DNA from: Rusavskia elegans | Taxonomy: Eukaryota > Ascomycota > Lecanoromycetes > Teloschistales > Teloschistaceae | Direction of reading: 5' to 3' | DNA: 64,000 bases | NCBI GenBank assembly: GCA_011316305.1 | Contig: SAUG01000029.1 | Coordinates: 248,001-312,000 of the forward strand | In this document: positions 43,387-56,400 of the stretch, piece after piece | How the letters are laid out: every line of letters starts with the position of its first letter | Position numbering within the stretch: position 1 is the first letter of the stretch | Notes under the pieces: model-generated | The model's input: only the letters and a program-made list of their open reading frames with translations | Told to the model about the DNA's origin: nothing | Databases searched by the model: none | Position numbers and translations under genes: made by a program

Positions 43387-44685
43387 CTTGACTGATCAGG
43401 ATACTAAATGACTCGAGTCAAGAATGGTATGGGGTGAAGGAATAACGAACTATTGAATGCTTCTTTGCTTCGGTTGCGGTTGTTGTATGCCAAATGTGGG
43501 TGACGATGAATCTGATTGGACCCCTCAAGCCGTGTCAATAATGATGAGTAAGCTCTAACGGGGCGCTTCCGGGGAGTTTCCTCGTACGGACGAGGGAGGA
43601 GATCTCGATGATTGTTATTATTCCGCCCGACCTATTCATGCATCCTACTTAGTTGCTTCCACCCTTGCTCAAAGGACATCTGGTTCCTGTTCCAATCTAT
43701 CCCGCATGCGCCTTTCGTTAACACTCCACGCGACAACGTGGCCATGTACGATGATGCGGGCGGAAATTGGTTGATGCGTCTTCCGCAAGTCTCCTCCATG
43801 TTTCATCACTTTCGAGTCCTCTGCCCAAGGATCACTCGAATGATTATATTGAGACGTCATGAATGGAGGCAGTAGTAAGGTAGTCCGAGCGGTGGGTGAG
43901 CGGATGTTCTGGAATCCTGCTGATCAAGTCCACTTCGCTTCCACTTGCTTGCTCCCTTATTTTAGCAATGAGGATCTTCGCCAACGCAAACCAATCGCGG
44001 GCCTTTGCACATTGCTCTATAATCGATCTAATGCACACAAAACCGGAGTGCCTTGCAGCAAATCACACCACCTCCACGCACGTTCCGATGCCCAATTATG
44101 TCGCCAGCTTATCACTATCCTGGAGCCGAATCAGACGTCAATCACACCACCTCCTTGCCTGAGTGAGGTGCGCTGGCTAGAACAGCCATTCCAAGGTGGT
44201 GGTTACCAGGCACAAGCCAACAATGTAGTCCAATCTGCGGGAAGGGTCTGGTGCCTGGCATATGTATAAGTGGTTTATTCCCGTCTAGTGTCCGTCAGAC
44301 ATGCTATCAGCCGCGCTGAGACCGCAGTAGCAAACGTCCTTATATCTGCAGCTCTCCGGCCTCACAGCCTCTTGGACGACCCCAGCATACAACTACCTCT
44401 TGCTCGCGACGTGACAGAAAGGTATCAGCGCCGACTTCCTCGAGACGTCCATACTGTACATTTGTCCGTACGGTACGACAAGAGTTTCACATCGTCACAC
44501 CTTCATCCGATAGCCGCAAGACGAGATGACGGCTCCACCTTTACATCACGATTTCAACTCCTTTCCTCCAGCTGTGAAGCGCAAGGTATGAACCCTCCTT
44601 TCTTTCCATATCATCTGTAACATTTTTCCTTGCCTTGCATTCAAATTTTGTCTTTGGGACGTTCCCAATCTCTTTCACATACCAG
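43387..44685. other. 1.3 kb spacer, possible 5' exon at its right end
   Basis: Short overlapping frames only. A 60-nt frame from ATG 44526, ending at a GTATGA donor (44586), may be the first exon of the next gene, but its phase does not fit the acceptor at 44684-44685. Confidence 0.4.
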
Positions 44686-46151
44686 ACCCCCACAACAAAC
44701 GTGCGCTGATCACCTCCAACGGACAGTGTTTCTCCTCGCTCGAACGACTCAGACTCGCACAACTTCCCGTCTCGAGTGAGACCTGTACCACTTCATCACA
44801 TTTGTCCCACTGCCCGAGTATTACAAGACCGGCATCGAAAAGCTCGAGACCCAGACTGGGAAGCCGAAACTCGAGCTATTTCAGAGCTTCTCCGGGTCGG
44901 CTTGCGAGAAAGGCCTCTTTCCGTTCGGACCGGTATTCCTTCGAAGACGCTCAATGGTTCCAAAGTTTACCGGATAAGCTGCAGCGGAAGCAGTTCACCA
45001 AGGAGGAGCAACGGGCGCTGGGCAGGCACCGCGAGAGCCTGATACTTGACGCAGCAGACCAGGGCGTTCTGCGTGCCCGTCGGCAAAGAAATCAAAGTGT
45101 GCCAAGCGTACAAAGTCGGAATTCACTCTCCAGTACATCTTCCGTTCACACTCTTGAGGACGAACGGCCGGTGGATTCAGCAGTAGACATGGACGAATCG
45201 ATTTTCGACGGCTTTCGCTGGATGGATGACGATGACGATCTGGATCTGACCCTGGATGATTATCACAGCCATCTCGTTAGCTCTACTGAGCCATGCAGTA
45301 CACACACCTCCCGCCGGCCTTCGTTCCGGCGTACTCACTCACTGACCGTGCTGCCGCGAGGGGAGATGGATCGCCCTCAATCCCCCGAAAGAGGTGGCAG
45401 CTCAAGACCGATGAGAACATCCTCGCCCGCGGATCCACACCGAAGAGACGGCTCACGATCGCGAACGGACCGCCGGTATGCTACATCTTATAAGCACACC
45501 GCCTTGAGGAGCGCAGATCAAACGGCCAAACACTACCAAGACCCCGAAGCCCGTTTGAAGCTCCGTGTTTATCTAGCTTCCCCGTCCAAGTTCGACGAAG
45601 CGCTCGAGTTCGGATTTCCATCTCTCGACAGCATCGAGCACCTCCCGCTGCCACGCCGGCCTTCATTGTCTCGTACCTATCACACGGAACCCGCTCTCCA
45701 GACATTTTACGATTCTGAGAACCCATCCTTCCTCGACGGCTTCGACTCGGATTCCGACGATGCCGAAAGCTTGCCTGAGATGGACACCCCACACACTCCT
45801 TCGGATGCCATGTTCTTCCGCAACGCCCATCGCTTGCCCAATCCCAAGGCAGGGTCTTCAGAGCTGGATCGGCTATCTCCTAAGCCCGTTGCGAAGCCGA
45901 GCGTCAAGCACATGGAGACCCCTTCACTGCAACACCAAGCCTATGCCGTCGCTGGCTGTAGCCGGGAGATGACCTTGCGCATGACACTTACAAGGCCGGA
46001 CAAAGAGGACTTGCTCTATGGGTCAGGCGACAATGACCCACTCGCTTTGGAGAATCTGCCATCGCCCATGGCTGGAAACGATATGTGGGAACAGGGCAAA
46101 GATGGTGGAGGCACGGTCAAGAAGCTTTGGAGAAAAGTTAGCAGGAGATGA
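44686..46151 (+). CDS. conserved fungal protein, 5' end unresolved
   Basis: Frame open from an AG acceptor at 44684-44685 to TGA 46151, about 488 codons. It begins PHNKRALITSNGQCFSSLER then LRLAQLPVS. The Ser/Arg-rich middle has FEDAQWFQSLPDKLQRKQFT followed by KEEQRALGRHRESLILDAAD, a helical pattern. Two blocks recur in ascomycete hypothetical proteins: VYLASPSKFDEALEFGFPS and REMTLRMTLTRPDKEDLL. Acidic Asp runs occur between. There is no in-frame ATG before about codon 165, so an upstream coding exon is required; the best ATG (44526) is one base out of phase with this acceptor. Either another acceptor is used or the exon lies further upstream. No function is known to me. Confidence 0.6.
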
Positions 46152-46294
46152 CCGGCTTGTAGCATACTGGACGAACAATAGATGATACCCTGCGGTTAAT
46201 GCTATCGTAGAGACACCATTGTAGTACTATCGTGGGCATGCAGACTCACGCATTCTGGAACGAGCCCGCTCCAACCTGCAAGATTTCCAATCAG

Positions 46295-46858
46295 CTATAG
46301 TAAATTTATGATCATCCTGCTCTCAGATTGCCATTTCAGCTCTGTCATTGATGATGGTGTATAAACAAGGCCACGAGGTGCAGCTTTCATATTGTGAGTG
46401 ACTTTTAAATCGTTGAGGGTGATAGGTTTGTTGAGATGATAGACGGAGAGAATCTTGTATGCGTAGTCATAGCCTTCCCAATCGTTGTGTCTGGAGTTGA
46501 ATTCCTGGTTTCCGAGGCCATTCTCTTCGAGAGGCGCGTCGCCTGGATTGCGCGTTTTGGCAGGCAGGATGTTGCAGACGTATTCAATGCTCGAGTGTGG
46601 TGCAGTACGATAGAACCAGATGCGTTGGACGGACGGTTTCAGGAGGTATTTGCGGAATTCGTAGGTTTTTTCACCCTTGACGATTTGCTGCATATATGGC
46701 TCTTGCATCGGTAAGATGGCATCAGTTTGCTCCGTTTCGCTAGAATATAGTCAGCTCTTGAGTCCGATCGGGAGTCATGGAGATTATTATTCATACCTCG
46801 CAGCTGGTGCAGGTTTCTCGACAGAAGGCAGACGCGTGCTGGCGCGCTTTGGGGCCAT
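46295..46858 (-). CDS. ASCH/PUA-like (EVE-type) domain protein, 2 exons
   Basis: Exons 46797-46858 and 46295-46739 on the minus strand, 57-nt intron, 168 aa. The short basic first exon (MAPKRASTRLPSVEKPAPAA) precedes a compact domain: DAILPMQEPYMQQIVKGEKT, YEFRKYLLKPSVQRIWFYRT, APHSSIEYVCNILPAKTRNP. The 'PYMxxIxxGxKxYEFRKYxLKPSVxRIWFY' pattern is the fungal ASCH-like fold (PUA superfamily), which suggests nucleic-acid or modified-base binding. The remainder has GYDYAYKILSVYHLNKPITL and ends LKWQSESRMIINLL. No catalytic residues are obvious. It is the last intact gene before the AT-rich island, with about 100 bp of unique DNA in between. Confidence 0.8.
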
Positions 46859-47315
46859 GTTGTCGAATAAATAGTGAGCGTAGATGTAAGAGAGAGTTTA
46901 ATTAGGAATTGCAGCAAGTGTAGTAAGTTGGTGATATGGTTGTAGTGGGTGTAGTTTCCCTCAGAACTCAGACCTGCACCGCCGAAATTTAAGCGAGATT
47001 GAATATTATTCGAACTAGAGTCTAGTAGTTACTCTATATAGCTAGACCCGAAAAACTTCGTCGGTCGTAGGTCTGAGTTTAAAACTACGAATTTCTGTTA
47101 GATTAATATTTATTTCATTTTATAGAAATCTTCTTCGTTTAACGTAATAATATAGATTTAATAATATTTTTAAATTTAATAAACCTCTTCCGTAGCGAGA
47201 TTTTCGTTATTTCTAGAGCCGTCTCGTTATAATCGAAGCTAAATTCGAGAGATTTTTTACTTTTTTGGCTTTTATTATTAAAAAATAAAGATTTTCTATC
47301 TTATAGATTAATCGT

Positions 47316-47838
47316 CGGATCGGATCGAATTTTTCTAAAATTCGATTCGATTCGGTTCCGGATTGAATCCGGAATTTTAAATTCGATCCGTAAAAATCGC
47401 TAAAATCTAGTATAAAAGTATAACTCTAGTATAAAAGTTATATCTATTTATTTAAAATAAATTTAGTTAATTTACTATATTAGCGAAAAGAATTCAAGTT
47501 AAATTAAATATAATATCTTAATATATTTTTTTTATTAATTAACAACTTTATAATATAACAATAATATTATATTATATATCGAAAATTTAACGAATCGAAT
47601 TAAATTTCTATTAATTTTTATTTTATAATTCGATTTAATTTTCGATTCTAATTTTAAAAACCGATCCGAATCGTTTAGCGGATCGAATCGAACCGATTTA
47701 TTAAAATTTAGATCGGGTTCCCGAAGTAGATTAGCTATTTCGGTATAGGTTCCTATTGGTTTTTCGAAAATCCGACCCGAGTTTTAGCGAGTCGATTCGA
47801 CCCGACCCGCTAAACGATACGGATCGGATTATAAAATA
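47316..47838. repeat. dispersed repeat with GGATCGGATC-type ends, copy 1
   Basis: Starts CGTCGGATCGGATCGAAT and includes a doubled 'AGTATAAAAGT' section near 47410-47435. A related stretch in reverse orientation fills 48766-49107, and the right part (47585-47715) resembles 57965-58110. Confidence 0.55.
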
Positions 47839-48761
47839 CTTTAAAAACAAGTATCCGTTCTTGAATAAAACGTCAATATAAAGTTATTTAAAACGTTGTA
47901 TTAATTTGAAATCTATAAGAAATTAAAATAGTATTATTAAAAATATTATATCGATTTTAAATCTATTAATTATTCGATTTTACTAGAAGTTTAATAAAAA
48001 CTAGCTATTATATCTAATAATAGATTTCTTTCAATTACTAATAGACGTTAAATCTACTAATAATTATCTATAGAAGCTAGTTAACAAAAAGTAATATTAA
48101 TATTAGTTAAAAGTTAACTAGAAGTTGAAATTAACTAGAAATTCGAATATTAACTTTTAAAAAAATTGTATTTAAATAATTGATTTTCGCGTAATTAATT
48201 AATTAGTAGTATTAGTATAAATTAGATAGTTAGATTAATTCTATATCACGTGACTCTGTGAATCTTACCTAGTAAAATTCTGATTACTAAGCAGTTCAAA
48301 GTTCGAATCCCGAGAAAATCTCTTTTTTAGAAATTTTTATCCGATTTTTACGCCTTCTATAGGGTACCTAAAGTACTAAAATCGACGAATTAGGCTAGAA
48401 TATTATATAACCTATAGGTTCGCTTATTTTCAGCCCTATTTTACTATTAAAGTTAATAGTAAAACTTACTGTTAACTAGATATTAAACCGATATTAAAGA
48501 ATTAATTCGTTATTAACGAGTAATCTATAGGTTAATTAATTACTAGTAAACTTCTATTTTCTAAAAAGGCCTAGTTTTAGCTAAACTCGAAGTTTATATA
48601 TAACTTTTAATTATATAATACAGCGAGCTAACTTCTAATTTATTTAAATTAACTACTAAAAGAACGTCTTCGAAGAGTTTTCGAAAACGACGAGATTCTA
48701 GCTAATCAGATATTAATTAGTTATTAAAATACTATTCAGGAACAGCTATTTGCTTCTAAGA
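47839..48761 (+). mobile_element. TIR element copy A (about 923 bp), TA-flanked
   Basis: Left end CTTTAAAAACAAGTATCCGT is followed by TCTTGAATA; the right end read in reverse is TCTTAGAAGCAAATAGCTGT then TCCTGAATA. The ends are imperfect inverted repeats of about 28 bp, flanked by TA on both sides. A non-autonomous, mariner-like element is the simplest reading. No transposase frame survives. Confidence 0.6.
48245..48328 (+). pseudogene. RIP-mutated tRNA-like relic inside TIR element A
   Basis: GTTCGAATCCC at 48301-48311 is a perfect internal B box / T loop. A T6 run at 48323-48328 could be a Pol III stop. The 5' T-stem half reads TCAAAG against CCCGA, which pairs if two or three G-to-A changes are assumed, as RIP would produce. 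An A box is no longer clear. It may be a tRNA-derived SINE head. Confidence 0.35.
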
Positions 48762-48765
48762 TAGA

Positions 48766-49107
48766 AACCGACGGAAATTCGATCCGATCCGCTAAACTTT
48801 CTATAAATAGTATAATACTATATTTAATATAATAAATAAATAAATTATTAATTTTATCTATATATAATATATATAGATAATATATTTTCTTTTATTAAAT
48901 TAATTTTTAATAGATAGGTTTTACTTTTATACTAGAGTTATACTTTTATACTAAATTTTAGCGGTTTTAATAGATCGAATATAGGAATTCGAATTCGACC
49001 CGAAACCGAATTAATTTAATATCTAGAAAAATCGGAACCGATTCGGTTCGAACTCGGAATACGAACCCGGGTTCGAAACCCGATCCGACGGTCAATCTAT
49101 CCCGAAG
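48766..49107 (-). repeat. dispersed repeat copy 2, reversed, between the TIR elements
   Basis: Contains the reverse of the GGATCGGATC and AGTATAAAAGT sections of the 47316 copy and a GAACCGATTCGG-like core. It spaces the two TIR elements. Confidence 0.5.
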
Positions 49108-49109
49108 TA

Positions 49110-50076
49110 CTTTAGAGGTAAATAGCTGTTTCTGAATAGTATATTAATAATTAATTAATATCTAATTAGTTAGAAACTTGTCGTTTTCGAGAATTTTTCG
49201 AAAACGTTTTTCTGGTAGTTTATTTTTACGAATTAGGAATTAGCTCGCTATATTATATAGTTAAAAATTATATATAAACTTTAAATTTAGCTAAAACTAG
49301 TTCTTTTAGTAACTAGAAATATACTAGTATTTAATTAATCTATAGATTACTCTTTAATAATAAATTAATTCTTTAATATCGGTTTAATATCTAGTTAACA
49401 GGAGTTTTATTATTAAATTTATAAATAAAATAGGCCTAAAAATAAGCAAACCTATAGATTATATAATTATCGAATCTAATTTATCGAATTTAGTACTCTA
49501 GGTACCCTACAGAAAGCGCAAAAATCGGATAAAAATTTCTAAAAAAGAGGTTTTTATAAGATTCGAATTCTAAACTATTTAGTAATTAGAATTAGTAGTT
49601 AGTAATCTACTAGATAGGATTTAAAGAGTTAGATAATATAAAATTAATCTATCTATCCAATCTATACTAGTATTACTTATTAATTAATTACGCGAATATA
49701 AATTATTTAAATATAATTTTTTAAAAAGTTAATATTCGAAATCGTAATTTACTTTAACTTCTAGTTAGTTATATCTTTTAGTTAATATTAACTTCTAATA
49801 ACTTTTAAATAATATCGTTTAAACTTTTAATTAATTTAATATTTTAATCGATTCGTTATTAGAAAATCGTTAATAGATAGTTAAGATAAATTTATTATTA
49901 GATACAACGGTTAGTTACTATAAAACTTCTAGTAAAATCGAATTATCGATAGATCTAGAATCGATATAAAGTTTTCATTAACTAAATATTAACTTTTAAT
50001 AGATAATAAATTAATTAAACGTTTCAGGTAACTTTATCTCGACGTCTTGTTCAAAAACGGATACTTGCTTCTAAGA
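49110..50076 (-). mobile_element. TIR element copy B (about 967 bp), opposite orientation
   Basis: Reverse complement of copy A over almost its full length with many C/T and G/A differences. Ends CTTTAGAGGTAAATAGCTGT and, at the other side, ACGGATACTTGCTTCTAAGA, with TA at both flanks. The matching of inner and outer ends shows an inverted pair rather than a tandem. Confidence 0.6.
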
Positions 50077-50194
50077 TAGTTCTATAAAATTAGATGGAAA
50101 TATTTATTGTTATTTTTCTAAAAAATAAATATATTTTTCATTTATAGTACTATATATATAGAAATAAAATTTTTATTTTAGCTATTAATCTAAT

Positions 50195-50411
50195 AGTATA
50201 ATAGTTGGAGTTTTGAACTATATAAACGGTTGAAGAGATTATAGAATATATATCAGAATTATATAGTTATAAACGAATTCGAATACTAACTAATTTATTC
50301 GCTAATCGTAAAAATAGGTATAGAAACGGGTATAAATCTAGCGTAGAGATACTTATATATATAAATACTTTATTTCTCTATAGTTATAGGAAATTAGCTT
50401 AGAATTCTATA
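50195..50411 (+). repeat. 5' LTR of the gypsy element (about 217 bp)
   Basis: Aligns without length change to 57376-57592. Shared stretches include AACTATATAAACGG near the start, GAATACTAACTAAT in the middle and GAATTCTAYA at the end. Boundaries are accurate to a few bases. Confidence 0.75.
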
Positions 50412-53400
50412 CTAGTAGTAATAACTTTTTAAAACTATAAACGATCTACTTTTACTCTATTATTAAAGCTTTTTTAAATCGGTTTTATCTACCTTTATAA
50501 ACGAGATTTTCTAAGTTCGAATATAAATTTCTAAATATAATATTCCTTCTACCTTTAATTCGATACTAGTATAGAGCGAATAATAGTATATAATAAAAAT
50601 ACGGTCTTTTCTAAAGTTTATATAAACTAAAAGTCCCGCTAGGAAATCTCTTTAAATAATTTACTTACGGCCTAATTCGTTACTATCTCTACTATAGAAA
50701 AAGATATTTCTAGAAAAGATATTAGTTTCGGAGATATTCTAGATACTTCCGGAAATAACGATTCTTATAATAGTAATAATAAAAATAGGCCTAGTAGTAG
50801 GCGTAACCGATCCTTTAGACGTCTTTATATAAATTATAGGAATAGTTATATCGGTTTAGATTACTATCGTTCCTATTATAGTAGCTCTAATCTAGAACTA
50901 CTAGAGCTTTCTAGTAGAAAATCTAATCCGCCGTTACGTAGGTCTATTCCTTCTAATATTTCTAACGTCTCTATAGTCTATATAGTATAGAACGCCTATA
51001 ATAAAAAGTCTTCTAACTTTAAAGATTATAAACGTAACTACTATATCGCTTATATCTAATTCTATTACTATAAATACTACTATTTATTTTATAGTATAAC
51101 TATCGCGAATTTTGTTTTCTATAGTAGTTAATATTTTATTAATAATACTAAACCGTAGTATATTAAATAGATTTCTAATCTAAATAAAAGCTTTTAGAAA
51201 TACTTTAAAAAAGCCTTTCTAGAACGATAGAATAAATTAAACTTTATAGAAAACGCTTTAGCTACTTAAAATAGATTAGCCTAGAATAAAAAACTTAGCG
51301 ATATTAAAAACTACTACTCTACTTTTATTAAATTATATATAGATATTAAAGGTAAAATTAGCGAATATACTATATTAAAGTATTTTATTAATTATCTAAA
51401 GCCTAATATCTAGATAGCTATTAAAAGATATCTCGCTATATAATAATAAAGTAGATAATTAATAAACTTTATAAATATTATAAATACTATAATAATATTC
51501 GAAAAGATTACTACTAAATATTATAGTAACCGAAATATTATAGCTTTTTAAATAGTCGAATAATCTAGTACCGCCGAGATTAACTTTATAGATACTAGTC
51601 GAAGTAGTCGAAATAGCCGCGGTCGAGGCCGAGGCGGTCGAAAAAGAGAAAGTAAATAAAGGGGATCTAATAGCCCTAATAAATACTATAATTATAGAAA
51701 GCCTAGCTATCGCGAAAAAAATTACCGGAACGTTTATATTCTAGGATATATTTTCGAAAACTAGACCTTTTCTAAAAAGAAAGGTCTATCGACGACTACT
51801 AATAATAGATTATTAGAAAATATCTAGCGTTATATATATCCGGGTATATATATAGCGCCGATATAAAGCTTTTAATAATAGAAAAATAGTTTAGCCTAGT
51901 TAAAATACGGATCGAAAAGTTAGAAATAACCTTTAAAAAGACGCCGGAAGAGGTTTTAACTGCTTCTCGTAATATAATACCGTCGCTTAAAAATATATAA
52001 AATAGTAAACGACTTTTATATATAGATTAAACTCCGGGATTTAATAGATAGATATAGTTTAATCTAGAAATTAATAGAAATCGCCTCGAAGTCTTTATTA
52101 ATTTAAATATTACTAACTACTTTATCGCTAGGCGTACTATTAATCTACTAGAATTAAAGCTTTAGTAGTTAATAGATAGAATATAGTTTAAAAGCGGTAA
52201 GATTATAGATATTTTAGAAACGACAGAGTTTTTATAGTTTTATAGAACCTTTTCTACTACTATTCTTTATATAGTATTTGATATAGATTTTAATCTAATT
52301 TTTAGAAAAGACTTTTAGAAATAATATAATTTAGTATCTAACTATAATACCCTAAAAGTATAAATTTAAAAAGATAAAGTTATATATCGGTTATATAGCG
52401 CTTTAAATACCTATCGTTTATAATTTTTTAAAAATACCCCTACCGAATTTTCCGAAATTAACTTTAAAAAATTTAAACGACTTATTAGAAAGGGCGTATA
52501 GGCTTGCCTATATATTATATAAAATAAACCCGACTTTCCGGAATAATTTAACCCGGTCTAAAAAATAATAGGCTATATAAAACTAGATAGAGTTCTTGGT
52601 TTAAAACTTTTAAATCGTTTTTAAAATAATCTTCTAATAAAATTACTATCGGAAAGACTATTAGATTATATTATTAAAACCGATAAAACTCGACCTATTA
52701 ACCGAGTTTATTATAGTTTATTTTTTAATAAAATAAAGAATAGAAGTATTAGATTAAATATTTTGCTAAACGAGAATTAATTTAACTAAATTAATTTTTT
52801 TTAAAATATATCTGTTTTTTTATTAGAAAGGAAAATAGTAGCTAGCGTATATATATCGACAACCGGTAATTTAATAGTATATCTATGAAGAATAGATATC
52901 TATTATCTAAAATTTAAAATTATCTAGATATTATCGGGATAGTAAAATATTTTAGTAAAATTAATCTAATAAGCGATTACTAGTAAATTAATATTATCGA
53001 TAAAAATTATATAAAAACGGCTTTTAATACTAAAGCTAATAAATATAAGTTCTTAGTTATACTATTTATATTAACGAACGTATCTATAATATTCTAAACT
53101 ATAATAAATAATATATTTAAACTATTTTTCGACGATTTTATAGTTATTTACCTCGATAATATCTTAATCTATTCGAAGAGTAAAGAGGAGTATATATAGT
53201 ATATTAAAGCTATTATAGAAGTATTTAATAAAAAATAACTATTCGCGAAACCTTTAAAATATCAATTTTTTTAAAAGTATATTTAATTTTATAGATATAT
53301 TATTAGTAATAGAAAAATCCGTATAAATATAGTAAAAGTAAAGATTTATAAAAACACGCCGCCGCTATAAATAGTATATAATATATAGTCCTTTTTAGAA

Positions 53401-56400
53401 TTATATATCTATTACCGGAGATTTATAAAAGATTTTATACTAATATATAGATCTTTTTATAAATTAATTAAGAGTTTAGAAGGTAAAAAGTATAAACTAA
53501 TTCGAATAAATTTCTCTATTCGAAATACGTACGAACTAATTAAAAATATTATAATAAACGATAAAGTATTTATTTAATCTAATATAATTCTACCTTTTAT
53601 TATTAAAATAGATATTTTCGATTTTAGATAGAGCGCTGTTCTCTACTAGATTAATACCGATAGTATTAAATAGTCTATTATTTTTAAAAGTAAAGTATTT
53701 ATATCTATAGAACGTAATTATACTATCTATAAACGAAAACTTTTTATTATTAAGGAATCTCTATAGTAATAGCGCTACTATATCGAAAATAGAATAACTA
53801 TAACTATTAAAATAGATTATATAGATTTATAATATTTTAAAACTACTATTAAACTTTCTAGAAAACTCGTTTACTAGCTCGCGAAATTTAGGGAATATAA
53901 ATTTAATATTAAATATAAACCGGATTATAAAATAATAATAGTAGATATTTTAAATTAAAAAAGAGACATCTAGTTACTTACTAGCGAAATCGATAATTAT
54001 ATAATTTTATTTAATAACGCTATTAGAATTTATATAGAGTCTAGAACCCTATTTAATAATCTAGAAATAAAAATTATTTTAAAAAAATAAAATACTATTT
54101 CCGAATTAAAGATAACGTAGTATAATACTAGAATTCGTTATAGAATAATTAGATATTTTATATTCTAGTATCGGTTTATATAAATTTTCTAAACTATATC
54201 TATAAATAATATAGTTACTATTTATATAAAATAATAGTAGCTCGAGATAAAAAGAAATATTAAATATTATATTAAGTACTATCTCGAATATCAGTTTACT
54301 ACTATCTTTCGAAATATTAAATAGAATATAATATATCACTCTAGTATCTAGAAAAATAAATTAAATTCTTTTAAATATTAGAGATTCGATTTTATCGGTC
54401 CTTTGTTAGAATTTAACTAGAGTAATAAATAGATTAAAACTATAATTAACTATACTATTAGATAGCCTATAATTTAGTCGCTTTTAAACGTAATAGTAGA
54501 GGTACTAACTAAATTTATTATCTATTAAATCTATTATAATTATAATTCTCCGAAAGAAATTATTACTAATCGAGATATAAATCTTTAGGCTCTAGCTATA
54601 GATAAGGTATACTGCCTATTAGGAGTTAAATATCGAGATACGACGCCTTATTATCTATAAATAAATAGCGCTATTAAAAAATTTAACAGAGTTCTCGAGA
54701 AAATAATTACTAAATACTATATCGGGTAGTTAAAAAAGATTTAGAATTTTTATTTAAACGAGGTTCTATTTATTACGTATATTCGTATATATATAACTAC
54801 TAGATTTCTATCCTTTTATCTATTTTATAGTTTTAATTTAACGTTATCGACTAATATTTCTAGCTCTTTTCTGGAAGGATATAATAAAAAAATTAATTCT
54901 ATACTATTTTTTTCGCGCGATCGAGCTAAAATATTTAAGAATATAATAATATAAGTAAAAATTAATAAAAAGATATAGAATTTAAAAATAAAGGATAATA
55001 TTTTTATTAAAGGGAATATAGTTTTAATTAGAATTAAATAATTTTAAAAATTCGAGGTTAACTAGTATAGTTTATATAAGGTTATTTAAATAGAAATCTT
55101 AAATATCTATATTCTAAAACCTTCTAGTAAATTAGCTAATAATTATCTAATTACTAGAAATTATATAAAAAAATATTATATAAAAAGAAAAAATTATTAT
55201 TAAATAGAAAATACTTTATAGATATAGAAGACTAAAGAAAATTACTCTAAAATAGCTTCTTCTAGACGGAAAACGTAAGCGAGAAAGATTTTATAAACTA
55301 AAACTAGCGGAAAATCTAGATAATAATTATTTACCTAAGTTTAGACCTGTATCTAAAAATATTTTCTATAAAAAAATAATAATAAAATATAAAATTTTAG
55401 AAAAGAAAAAAATTAATTAGATTTTTAGTTTTATTTATTATTTTATATATTCGTATATATTAAAATATACTTTAATTTTAAATTAGATATAATATCTTTA
55501 TCTTTTATTTATTTTAAAAAAAAGTTATTTTTGTTAATTTTCTATAAAATAAAGAGTAAATAAAGATATAAATAATTCTAAAATAACGCTAAAATAGAAC
55601 TTTTTACTAGTTTATAAAGTTATATTTAATAAAAATCTAATAATAACTTTAGATATAGTCTTTTATTCTAGGATATATATAATATATATTCCTTAATTAG
55701 AAGAATTTAAATTAAAAGTTCGATAAATTAAACCCCCTCTATATTCTAATATAAAGCGGAGATATAATAGAGCCGCTTTTTATAATATAATTATCGTACG
55801 TTAAATATAGCTATACCGAAATCTAAATAACTATTTACTATTCTTTAGTTTTAGTATATCTACTACCTTTAACGGGGCCGAGGCTCCTATTAAAAACTAT
55901 AGTAATCTTTATTAATAAAATTAAAGTCTACGTATTTATATTCCTTTTTACTTTAAAACCGATCTATTTAATATTAAGTTGCTCTATACTATATTTTAAA
56001 AGTATATATATAACAGGCTTTATAGTAAACCGTATAGACGTTAGTAGGAGTAGCCGGTAAAGGTAGTATATTTTCTAGGCCCGAAAGTACTAAAAAGAAA
56101 AAAAACAATCTCTAAAAAAATATAGGATAGAGCTAAAAATCTAATTATATATAATTAGTTTCCGATAAAAATATATAGTTAAACGAGCTTATAGCTTTTA
56201 ATATATATAATAAAAATCTAATTAATAAACGACTACTAGTCTTTTTTCTTTTAACTATATTTACTAACGAAGTTTCGGTTTAAATTATAAAAGATTTATC
56301 TTTATATCTAGATCTATTAGAATTATTAATAGTAGATTAGAAAGATAAAGCTAGAAAACTAAAACCTCTATTATTCTATAAAGAATCGGGTAGAAAAACG

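Noticed and set aside
54106..54339. 77-codon minus-strand frame inside the gypsy element
   Set aside because: Chance open frame in AT-rich RIP DNA, antisense to the region between RNase H and integrase; Ile/Tyr/Asn composition only.
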